Assembly (NCBI RefSeq): GCF_004127445.1
Contig: NZ_QEXM01000036.1
Location: 62,001-126,000, forward strand
Reading direction: 5' to 3'
DNA length: 64,000 nt
From: Streptomyces alfalfae
Lineage (GTDB): Bacteria > Actinomycetota > Actinomycetes > Streptomycetales > Streptomycetaceae
Part shown: positions 33,705-42,765 of the stretch, one piece after another
How the letters are laid out: each line of letters starts with the position of its first letter
Numbering within the stretch: the stretch's first letter is position 1
Program-made: the position numbers and the translations under genes
The notes under the pieces: model-generated
What the model was told of the DNA's origin: nothing
The model's input: the letters and a program-made list of their open reading frames with translations, nothing else
The model's database searches: none

Positions 33705-36700
33705 TCAGCGACGGGCGTCCCGTAGCTGACCGATCCGCTCGCGGTCGCCGCGCAGCTCGCCGCGCAACAGTCGGGTGAGCGGGCCGATCAGACGGTGCGT
33801 CAACTCGTCGAGCTGGCCGTCCGTCAGCGCGCGGGGGTCGAAGGCGGTGACGGCGCCGGGGCCACCGCTCCGCGCCGGGGGCGGGCCCGCCGACGCCGAT
33901 GACCGGTCGGCGGGGGCCGTGGCCGGGGGTGGGGTGGTGCCGTCCACCGTCGTCTGTTCCCGTACTGGAGGGGGGAGCGGCGGGGGCGTGGACGGGGTCG
34001 TATGCGTGGGTGAGGGCGAGGGCGAGGGCGTGGGCGTGACGGGGGTCGGGGGGTCGGCTGGTCGCCCAGGGGTGCCGGTGCCTTCTGCGTCGCTTGCCCC
34101 GGCGTAAAGCAAGGCGTGGGCGGCGGCCGGTGAGGTGAGCCGTGCCACGGGGAGGCGAGCGGCCGAGGGACGACTCGTGCGGGCCGCTCCTGCCCTGCCG
34201 TCCGGGACAGCGCGCGCGACGGGAAACGGCTTCGGGCCGGTCGTGGCCGCAGGGGTGACGGGGCGGCCGGAAGCGGCGGAGGGTCCGGACATACCCGCGT
34301 GGCGGGAGGCGGTTGGGACGCGGGAGGCGCCCCCGCTGCGGGAAGCCTCGGGGAGAGGGGAGGCGTCCGCCTCGCGGGGAGTTTTCGTGCTGCGGGAGGC
34401 GTAGGTGTGGTGGGCGGTTCCGCTGCTGGGGGGTGTGCTGGTGCTGAGGGACAGCCCTGTGCTGCCGAAGGCACCCGTGCTGTGGGGAGTTTTTGAGTGA
34501 CGGGAGGTAGTCGCGGTGCGGGAGGCGTCCGCGCCGTGGGAAGTCCCCGTGCTCGGGGACATGTCCGTGCTGCGAGAGGCCTCCGTGCTGCGGGAGGCGT
34601 CCGCGGGCAGGGGAATCTTCGTCCTGCCGGCAGCGCCCCTGCTGTGGGGGGTCTTCGAGCGGGGGGAGGTGCTTTCGGTGCGGGAGGCGTCCGCTCCACG
34701 GGCAGCGGTGACGCCTCGGAAGGCCTCCGGGCCGCCGGAAGGCTCGGTTTCGCGGCGGTTGCCTCCGGCATGGGAGGCGTCCGTGCCGGAGGAAGTCTTC
34801 GTGCTGCGGAAAACCACCGGGCTGCGGGAAGGCTCCGCGTGATGAGCGGTGTTCATGGAATGGGAGGCGTTCGCTTCCTGCGGAGTGCCCGTGCTGCGGG
34901 GTGTGTCCGAACCGTGGGAGCTCTCCGTGCTCCGGGGAGGCTGCTTGCTGAGGGAAGACTCCGCGCGATGAGAGGTGGTCGCGGAGGCGTCCGTGCCGTG
35001 GAAGGCCTTCGTGCTGAGGGACGGCTCCGTGCTGCGAGGTGTGTCCGAACCGCCAGAGGTCTCCGTACTGCGGGAGATGGTCGCGAAGTGCGACGCGCCT
35101 GCGGCGCGGGGAGCCTTCGCGCTTCGCGGAGGCTCCGTACCGCGGGGGGCGTTCGCGGCATGGGGGGCGTCCGTGCCGTGGAAGGCGTTCGTGTTGAGGG
35201 ACGGCTCCGTGCGTGGTGAGGGCTCTGCGCGATGAGCGGCGTTCGCGGCGTGGGAGGCGTCCGCTCCGTGGGTGGTGGCCGCGCTGCCGGGTGTATTCGA
35301 GCTGAGGGGGGTGCTCGCGGCAGGGGGCGCACCCGCGCCGGGGGAGACCTTGGTGCTGCGGAAGATTCCCGCACTGCGAGAAGGCCCCGAGCGACGAGGG
35401 GAAGTCCCTGGGCTGTGGGAGGTGCCTGCGTCAGGGGAAGTCCCTGGGCTGTGGGAGGTGCCTGCGTCAGGGGAAGTCCCTGGGCTGTGGGAGGTGCCTG
35501 CGTCAGGGGAAGCCCCTGGGCTGTGGGAGGTGCCCGCGTTGCGGGAAGCCCCCGGGCTGTCGGAGGTCCCCGCGTCGCGGGAAGCCCCCAGGCTTCGGGA
35601 TGTGCCCGCGTCCTGGAGAGCCCCCGCGTCACGGGTGGTGTCCGTGCTGGCGGCAGTCTTGGTGGCAGGGGAGACCCCCGCCACGCGGGCGGGGCTCGCG
35701 CCGTGCGAAGGCCTTGAGCTTCCGGTGACGCCCCCGGCAGGGGAAGTTCCCGCGCCGTGGGAGGCGTCCGCGTCGCGGGAGAAGCCCCCGCCTCGGGAAG
35801 CAGCCGCTGCGCTGGCCTCGCGTTGTACCGCCTGCCTCTCCGGCACGGAAGCCCCCGCCACTGACGTCGGGGCCCCAGGCACGGTGACGGGGCCGCCGAC
35901 AGTGGCCCGGGGCGAGGTGGACGCCGCGGGCGTGCCGCCGCTCACGGCAGTCGTCCCGACCCGTGTGTCCCCCCGCCGGCGCGGGACGGAAGCCGAGCGC
36001 TGCACCTCGGGGGAGGTGGCCCCGCTCCGGGGCACGGGCATGCCCTTCGTACCGCCCCCGGCGCGGCCCCGCGCAGGGCCGGGCCCGCCGCCCGACCCGC
36101 CGACCGAGGGAGCTCCGACGGCTTCGCCGGCGGATACGGCGCGTACGTCCGCCCGACGCTCACCGCTGTCGGCCCGTACCGGCTCCCGTCCCACGGCGGC
36201 AGACGCTGCCACCGCTCCGGCCCGCCTGGTGACGGCCTCGGGGCGGCCGGACCTGGCTTCGCCCAGGGGCGTCGAACCGGACGCGTCGGCATGCGCGGCG
36301 GTGCCGCGGCTCCGCGGAACGTCCGCGCCTCCGCGGGCCGCTGACACCGCCTCAGCACCGCTCGACCTCTTGCGTCGGTGCCGAAAGCCTCCGAACAGCC
36401 CCGTACGGGTGGCCGGGGCCCGCTGCGCGGGCACGCCGGACCCGGCGTCCGCGCCGGCCCCGCCGGTCAGGGGCGCCCCGGAGCCGTGGGCGGGGGCACG
36501 CAGCGGCACGGCGGCCGGCGCCGTGCCCCGGGCAGGGGTGGGTGCGGTGGCTCCGGAGAGCGTAGTGATCGGAGGGAGCGCGGAACTGAGCCCGCGTGTC
36601 GCCGTACGGGACGCAGGCACGCCGCCCGCGACGGACCGCTCGCGGCCCACGGGCACCGAGGGCAGGGGCTCGTCCGGCGTGCGGGAGGCGTCCGGGCCCT

Positions 36701-38225
36701 CACGCCGTGATGCCACCGCACGGCGTCCGCCGGCGTGGGACGGCAGGTCGCCGGGCGTCGCGTCCGATACCGGGTGAGGTGTCGGCGCCGCCGCGCTGTG
36801 GACCCCCGCCGGCATGACGGGTTCCGGCCCGGGGGAGAGGGGGGAACCGGCAACGTTCCCCGTTCCCGGCAACGTGGTCGTACGCGCCACGTGCTCCCCG
36901 GCGGCAGGCGTGACGCCGGTACGTGCCCCTGCGTTCGTGGCAGGGGTGACCGGCCCGGTCTGACGCGTGGCCGGTCCTACGGAAGCAGGGGTGGCCGAAG
37001 ACGCGGTGGGCGCTGCGCCCTGACGAGGTGCGCCGAGCCCCGCGGCCGGGGTCGCGGCGGGCCCCATGACGGCACTCGCCCTGGGCCGGGTGGCTGACGC
37101 CGTGGGGCTCCCCGCGGATGGGGCGGCCGGCGGGTCCGCGACCGGGGCCGCGGTGGAATCGGCGGCCGGGGGGACCGTCGGTCCCCCGCCCGAAGGCATG
37201 GTGGCCCCCGCGACCGGAGCCACCCGCGCCCCGGTGGCCGACCCCGGACGCGGCGAAGCCGGACCAGGCCCCGACGAAGGACCCGCACCGGGCCCCAGCC
37301 GCGGCGACGCGAGACCGGTCACCTCGCCCGTTGCCCGTCGGGCACGTTGCACCGGTGCGGAAGCGCTGGGGTCGTGCGGCGACCGCCGCGCGGTGACCGG
37401 CCGTGGCGCGGTTGCCGGTGGCGTCGGCAGCGGGGCCCCGAGGGGCTGATGGCCGACAGGGGCGCCGAGCCCCTGTCGGCCCGCCGTCCGCCCGCCCCCG
37501 GCAGGCGCGGCCTCGGTCGAGGTCCCGGTGGGGGGCGGGGTGGGGATGCCCGGCCCCAGGAGGGCTGGGGCCGGGCGGGCCGGGACCGGACGGGGGGGAT
37601 TGTCCGGTCCCGGAATCGAGGGCGCCGCCGGAGCGGCGGCGTACGCGGCCGGGGCCGAGTCCACGGGCGGAGGACCGCCCGCCGTGAAGGCGGGCAGAGC
37701 GCGCGGAGCCGCCGCGGACGCCTGCCGCGCGGCGGAGGTCAGCGACCGCGCCGCACCCGCCGCGGACCCGTCGGCGGGAACCACCCGTACGCCGGTGGGC
37801 ACAGCGGTGCGCTGCACGGCCGGGACATGGGCGTCCGGGACATGGGCGTCCGTGGGCACCGCGTCCGCCACGGGCAGCAGCGCCGCAGGCCGTTCGAGGC
37901 CCGTGACCGGTCCCGTGGCGCGGCTCGCGACGGCGTGGATCAGCCCGCCGGGAGCCCGGCTGCTCACCGCGTGGGAGAGGGCGCCCGCGAACGACGGGTT
38001 CTGCCAGGTGCTCAGGCGGGAGCCGAAGCGGGCATCGGTGACCGCGGTGCCGTGGGCCGCCGCGTCGTCGGTCACGCGCCGCACGGGTGGCGCGTCGAGC
38101 CAGGACGGGCCGGGAGCGGTGAAGGCCTCCGCCCCGGCAGTGTCACTGACGGGCGGGGCGGCCACCGCGGCGGGAGCCTGCGCGGTGCCCGCAGCCCCGC
38201 GGCGGAGGCGTTGCAGGAAGGACAT
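33705..38225 (-). CDS. Large repetitive disordered protein of the CIS operon
   Basis: 1506 residues. The first ~120 residues are comparatively complex (SFLQRLRRGA, SWLDAPPVRRVTDD, RFGSRLSTWQNPSFAGALSH, then the duplicated VSSRAPGG/VASRATGP segment). The last ~45 form an amphipathic helix (RALTDGQLDELTHRLIGPLT, RLLRGELRGDRERIGQLRD). Everything between is Ala/Ser/Thr/Pro/Arg/His-rich, with a degenerate ~12-residue repeat such as DAGTSHSPGTSP. Conserved-looking ends with a variable repetitive middle suggest a spacer, tether or length-setting role; no domain is recognised. It lies between tube and baseplate genes, where no other tape-measure protein is visible. Function unknown. Confidence 0.7.
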   Translation of the reverse strand: MSFLQRLRRGAAGTAQAPAAVAAPPVSDTAGAEAFTAPGPSWLDAPPVRRVTDDAAAHGTAVTDARFGSRLSTWQNPSFAGALSHAVSSRAPGGLIHAVASRATGPVTGLERPAALLPVADAVPTDAHVPDAHVPAVQRTAVPTGVRVVPADGSAAGAARSLTSAARQASAAAPRALPAFTAGGPPPVDSAPAAYAAAPAAPSIPGPDNPPRPVPARPAPALLGPGIPTPPPTGTSTEAAPAGGGRTAGRQGLGAPVGHQPLGAPLPTPPATAPRPVTARRSPHDPSASAPVQRARRATGEVTGLASPRLGPGAGPSSGPGPASPRPGSATGARVAPVAGATMPSGGGPTVPPAADSTAAPVADPPAAPSAGSPTASATRPRASAVMGPAATPAAGLGAPRQGAAPTASSATPASVGPATRQTGPVTPATNAGARTGVTPAAGEHVARTTTLPGTGNVAGSPLSPGPEPVMPAGVHSAAAPTPHPVSDATPGDLPSHAGGRRAVASRREGPDASRTPDEPLPSVPVGRERSVAGGVPASRTATRGLSSALPPITTLSGATAPTPARGTAPAAVPLRAPAHGSGAPLTGGAGADAGSGVPAQRAPATRTGLFGGFRHRRKRSSGAEAVSAARGGADVPRSRGTAAHADASGSTPLGEARSGRPEAVTRRAGAVAASAAVGREPVRADSGERRADVRAVSAGEAVGAPSVGGSGGGPGPARGRAGGGTKGMPVPRSGATSPEVQRSASVPRRRGDTRVGTTAVSGGTPAASTSPRATVGGPVTVPGAPTSVAGASVPERQAVQREASAAAASRGGGFSRDADASHGAGTSPAGGVTGSSRPSHGASPARVAGVSPATKTAASTDTTRDAGALQDAGTSRSLGASRDAGTSDSPGASRNAGTSHSPGASPDAGTSHSPGTSPDAGTSHSPGTSPDAGTSHSPGTSPRRSGPSRSAGIFRSTKVSPGAGAPPAASTPLSSNTPGSAATTHGADASHAANAAHRAEPSPRTEPSLNTNAFHGTDAPHAANAPRGTEPPRSAKAPRAAGASHFATISRSTETSGGSDTPRSTEPSLSTKAFHGTDASATTSHRAESSLSKQPPRSTESSHGSDTPRSTGTPQEANASHSMNTAHHAEPSRSPVVFRSTKTSSGTDASHAGGNRRETEPSGGPEAFRGVTAARGADASRTESTSPRSKTPHSRGAAGRTKIPLPADASRSTEASRSTDMSPSTGTSHGADASRTATTSRHSKTPHSTGAFGSTGLSLSTSTPPSSGTAHHTYASRSTKTPREADASPLPEASRSGGASRVPTASRHAGMSGPSAASGRPVTPAATTGPKPFPVARAVPDGRAGAARTSRPSAARLPVARLTSPAAAHALLYAGASDAEGTGTPGRPADPPTPVTPTPSPSPSPTHTTPSTPPPLPPPVREQTTVDGTTPPPATAPADRSSASAGPPPARSGGPGAVTAFDPRALTDGQLDELTHRLIGPLTRLLRGELRGDRERIGQLRDARR
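35401..35544. repeat. 36-bp tandem repeat within the repetitive CIS gene
   Basis: Three identical 36-base units begin at 35401, 35437 and 35473; a fourth at 35509 has several substitutions, and weaker copies flank it. Each unit is exactly 12 codons, so length changes stay in frame. Identity at silent sites implies recent duplication. Confidence 0.85.
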
Positions 38226-38232
38226 GGTTCGT

Positions 38233-38391
38233 TCACCCCTTCGCCGAGGCGCGCGTCACGAGATCGGCGACGTGCTCCTGGTAGCGGCGCCGGTCGGCGT
38301 GTTCGAGGTCCAGGATGTCGTCGAGACCCCAGTGGAGGTGGTAGGCGAGGTACGCGATCTCCTCATGGATACGGTCGGTCGCGTACGTCAC
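38233..38391 (-). CDS. Small conserved CIS protein (DUF6760-like), 52 residues
   Basis: GTG start at 38391, overlapping the upstream stop (GTGA), TGA at 38235-38233. The sequence begins VTYATDRIHEEIAYLAYHLH and continues WGLDDILDLEHADRRRYQEH. Amphipathic, with Trp21 and many aromatic residues. Its length and place between the assembly-like protein and the next operon gene match the short DUF6760 proteins of Streptomyces CIS loci, whose activity is not known to me. Resembles the C-terminal product of phage tail-assembly gene pairs, which are chaperones for the tape measure. Confidence 0.75.
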   Translation of the reverse strand: MTYATDRIHEEIAYLAYHLHWGLDDILDLEHADRRRYQEHVADLVTRASAKG

Positions 38392-38879
38392 GATTCCCCC
38401 AGGCGGCTCCCGCCGAGTTCGACCTCGAACGGCTCCTCACAGTGCGGACAGGTGACTCCGGCACGGGTGTGCCCCTCGGCGTTGACCTGCCGGTAGAAGT
38501 CCTGCAGGAAGGCGAGGTCGGAGGCGAACAGGTTCTCCACCACCCCGTCGTGCACCAGCGGCAGCGTGCCGAGCCGGGTGATCACCCGGCCCAGCAGCAC
38601 CACCGACAGATACGCGGCGTTCTCCTGGACCCGCACGTCCCGCAGCGGCACGAGTTCGTCGCGGGCCGTGGCCAGCCGCATCGTGCCGTTGCGGTGCACG
38701 GCGCCGGACTCGTCCACATATCCGCGGGGCAGTTCGAAGTCGAACTCGGTGCGCAGCGCGCACCCCGGCAGCCCGGGTGCGGGGTCGGCCGCCGGCCGTC
38801 GCTCCCCGACCACCGCGGAGGCGGGAACGGGCTCGTGCGCCTCCGGCGCGGCGGACGAGTGAGAAGCCGTTCGCCGCAT
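38388..38879 (-). CDS. Zinc-binding CIS assembly-like protein
   Basis: 163 residues. A ~40-residue variable N-terminus precedes a conserved core: TEFDFELPRGYVDESGAVHR, LATARDELVPLRDVRVQENA, YLSVVLLGRVITRLGTL, FASDLAFLQDFYRQVNAEGH, and a terminal knuckle VTCPHCEEPFEVE with two cysteines. Layout and neighbours resemble phage tail assembly chaperones of contractile phages. The ATG overlaps the tube stop by one base and its end overlaps the 52-residue gene, so these three are tightly coupled. Confidence 0.75.
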   Translation of the reverse strand: MRRTASHSSAAPEAHEPVPASAVVGERRPAADPAPGLPGCALRTEFDFELPRGYVDESGAVHRNGTMRLATARDELVPLRDVRVQENAAYLSVVLLGRVITRLGTLPLVHDGVVENLFASDLAFLQDFYRQVNAEGHTRAGVTCPHCEEPFEVELGGSRLGES

Positions 38880-39322
38880 TACTGGATGACCAGTTCTTCG
38901 AAGGTGATGGTCACGGTCTCGGTCAGGGCCGCCGCCTCGCCCGCCTTCACCGTGCTCGCGTCGATCTTGCTGCACCAGGCGTTGCGCATGTTGTACCGCT
39001 TGACCGGGTTGTTCTGGTAGTCCATGACGATGATGCTGGCGTTCTTGCGGGCCGTCGCCATCTGCCCGGACACCGACTGGGTGATCCACTCGTCGAACGC
39101 CTTGGACTGCGTCATGCCCCTGACCACGGTGCAGTTGCCGGCCTTCTTCACGCCCGGCATCTTCTTCGTGACGGGCTTGCCCTGTGCCGAGACCTGTTGG
39201 TATTCGATGACGTCCTGCTCCTGGCTCAGGCCGCTGACCTCCTGGAGGTACTCGACCATGACGCCGTCGATCTGCAGTCCGAAGTTATGTGAGGTGAGAG
39301 CGTCACCCGGCTGGAGACTCAT
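38879..39322 (-). CDS. CIS major inner tube protein (T4 gp19/Hcp-like)
   Basis: 147 residues. The gp19 fold is clear: ALTSHNFGLQIDGVMVEYLQ, EVSGLSQEQDVIEYQQVSAQ, TKKMPGVKKAGNCTVVRGM, IIVMDYQNNPVKRYNMRNAW and VTITFEELVIQ. Stacks as hexameric rings forming the tube inside the sheath. Follows the sheath gene after 115 bases with its own leader, consistent with high expression. It is the closest homologue in the window to the tube initiator at 33098. Confidence 0.95.
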   Translation of the reverse strand: MSLQPGDALTSHNFGLQIDGVMVEYLQEVSGLSQEQDVIEYQQVSAQGKPVTKKMPGVKKAGNCTVVRGMTQSKAFDEWITQSVSGQMATARKNASIIVMDYQNNPVKRYNMRNAWCSKIDASTVKAGEAAALTETVTITFEELVIQ

Positions 39323-39437
39323 GCTGTTGTGCGCGTCCTTCTGCTTGCTGCTCGGTCACTGACGTCGGGCGTCGCCCCTTCCGGGCCCGCCCCTTCCGCG
39401 CCCCGGGCGCGTCCGCGCCCACGGGGCGGGGTGCTGC

Positions 39438-41003
<1,566 letters not shown>

Positions 41004-41014
41004 GTTCTGCTCTC

Positions 41015-41044
41015 CTCAAGGGGTACGCGAAGTGACTCCTTGAG
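41015..41044 (-). promoter_or_regulatory. Leader hairpin touching the sheath ribosome site
   Basis: CTCAAGG (41015-41021) can pair with CCTTGAG (41038-41044) in the sheath mRNA leader. The inner arm runs directly into the GAGGAG ribosome site 12 bases before the start, so folding could limit translation. Confidence 0.4.
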
Positions 41045-41144
41045 CCTGCCTGGAGGGTCGGGGCCGGGTAAACGTCCCAGCGTCCCGCAGGTCGGGTAGT
41101 CGGCACTGCCCGGACGGGTAACCGTCGTCGAGGTCCCAGAACGC

Positions 41145-41183
41145 CGGAGGGCGCACACGACGGTCCGTCGTGTGCGCCCTCCG
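41145..41183. terminator. 19-bp perfect hairpin between CIS effector-like gene and sheath operon
   Basis: Arms 41145-41163 and 41165-41183 are perfectly complementary across a single central base. It lies 54 bases beyond the stop of the upstream gene (41237) and 142 bases before the sheath start, so it probably separates the regulatory/ATPase transcript from the structural operon. Confidence 0.85.
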
Positions 41184-41236
41184 ACGCGGTACGGGTCTCT
41201 CCGGCGCTCCCGGCATCCCGCGGCGTTCGTACCGGC

Positions 41237-42712
41237 TCAGCCCCGCTCCCCGGTCCCGGCCGGTCGCTCACCCGGCGCGGTGGCGCGGGCGTTCGCCTCC
41301 TCGATGAGGTCGTCCGCCCAGAAGGTGTCGGAGAAGTCGTCGACGAGTGCCTTGATCCGCTCACGCCGCTGCTGGAGCGCGGCTTCGCCGCCGCCCGGAT
41401 TGAACAGGCCCCCGCGCCGCGCGGTCCTGCCCTCCAGCTCGCGTCCCACCCAGGCGAGGACCCGGCCCACCGTCTCCACGCGCCGGGCCTTGACGCCCTG
41501 CGCGATGCCCGCGAGTTCCGGGAAGGTGGCCGCGCCCCCCAGCATCAGGGCGTCGCTCGCCATCGCCATCTCCAGCGGCTTGAACACGTTCTTCTCCAGG
41601 GCCTCGCGCTGCGCGGCCGGCCCGGCGCTCTTGCGCGCCTGCTCCAGGAGCCGTCGGTGCCGGTCGAGTTGGGACGTCGCGAAACCGGTGTAGATCCTCG
41701 CCGTGTACGCGGCCTCGTGGCCCGGCGTCAGGTGCAGCGGACGGCTCCGTACCGCGGCGATGCGCGCCTTGTTCATGTCGGACAGGTCGACCCTGACCTC
41801 CTGGCTGACCACCTCCCAGCCCTCCGGTCCCCTCCACAGCATGTTGGCCGCCTCGAACAGGCTCTTGTCGCCCGGCGTCTCGTACTCCTCGACACCGAAC
41901 CAGTCGGTGGGGGAGCGGTCCCTGCGGAACTCGCGGGCCGGGCCGCGGTTGGTCGCGGAACTGGGCGACTGGTAGTGCCAGGCGGTGAACCCGCCGTCGT
42001 CGGCAGCGCCCTCGACGGCGAAGGCGCAGCCGTTCATCGTGGCGGTGAACACGAACTCCGAGCCGCTGCCCCGCCGCCCGGCGTCCCCCGGGACGCGGGC
42101 GTGACCGACCGACTCCTCGGGGTTCGCCGTGCTTCCCGTCAGATAGGGGACGTACGACGAGGCCAGGTACTCCTGGTCGGCCCGGACGGGAGCCAGGCGC
42201 GGGTCACCCGCGAGCGGGGCGAGCAGCGGGTCGTCGCCGAACGCCTCGACGTACTTCTCCACGGCCGGCGCGAGCAGGTACGCGGGCATTCCCTCGCGGG
42301 TGCGCCGGGCGTCGGGCACGAGGACGAACCAGTGCCGGTTCCAGTCGCCCATGCGGCGGACGAACGCCTCCCTGTTCAGCGGGAGGTCCGGCATGCGGTT
42401 CCGCATGCCGAGGGCGAAGTCGAGGGCGAGGGCGGAGTGGGAGAGGAACGTCCGCGGATCGTGCAGCAGGTCGTCCTTGGGGGAGCGCGGGGCCGCCGGC
42501 CGGCTGCCGCCCGGGGCCCCGGCGGGCGCACGCCGTTCCAGCATGCGGGAGACGGCCGCGTTCCCCGCCGTGCGTTGCAGGGCCGTCAGTGTGTGCGCGA
42601 GGCCCGCACCGGCCGCCGGGGCCCCGGCTCGCTCGGCGGTGGGGCTCGTGACGGGGCGGCCGGCGGGCCCCCCGCCCCGCCGCGCGGCCGGGCGGGTGTC
42701 GTCTCGGTGCAC
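41237..42712 (-). CDS. CIS-associated protein with LQRxAGNAAV motif (putative cargo)
   Basis: 491 residues from a GTG at 42712, with GAAGGGAAG upstream. A disordered Pro/Ala/Arg N-terminus carries ALQRTAGNAAVSRML at residues ~44-58. This motif recurs in proteins of extracellular/cytoplasmic CIS loci and is shared here with the DUF4157 protein at 48669. The remaining ~430 residues form a globular region (FVLVPDARRTREGMPAYLLA, EFVFTATMNGCAFAVEGAAD, WFGVEEYETPGDKSLFEAAN) that I cannot assign to a known family, followed by a helical C-terminus. Located directly between the AAA ATPase gene and the sheath operon. Cargo status is inferred from motif and location. Confidence 0.7.
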   Translation of the reverse strand: MHRDDTRPAARRGGGPAGRPVTSPTAERAGAPAAGAGLAHTLTALQRTAGNAAVSRMLERRAPAGAPGGSRPAAPRSPKDDLLHDPRTFLSHSALALDFALGMRNRMPDLPLNREAFVRRMGDWNRHWFVLVPDARRTREGMPAYLLAPAVEKYVEAFGDDPLLAPLAGDPRLAPVRADQEYLASSYVPYLTGSTANPEESVGHARVPGDAGRRGSGSEFVFTATMNGCAFAVEGAADDGGFTAWHYQSPSSATNRGPAREFRRDRSPTDWFGVEEYETPGDKSLFEAANMLWRGPEGWEVVSQEVRVDLSDMNKARIAAVRSRPLHLTPGHEAAYTARIYTGFATSQLDRHRRLLEQARKSAGPAAQREALEKNVFKPLEMAMASDALMLGGAATFPELAGIAQGVKARRVETVGRVLAWVGRELEGRTARRGGLFNPGGGEAALQQRRERIKALVDDFSDTFWADDLIEEANARATAPGERPAGTGERG

Positions 42713-42765
42713 GGGGCTTCCCTTCGGTCGTGCTGATCGGGCCTGGTCCGGGGCGTCGCGGCGGC

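Noticed and set aside
35401..35544. CRISPR-like short repeats
   Set aside because: Units are directly adjacent with no spacers and are in frame within a gene; no cas genes.
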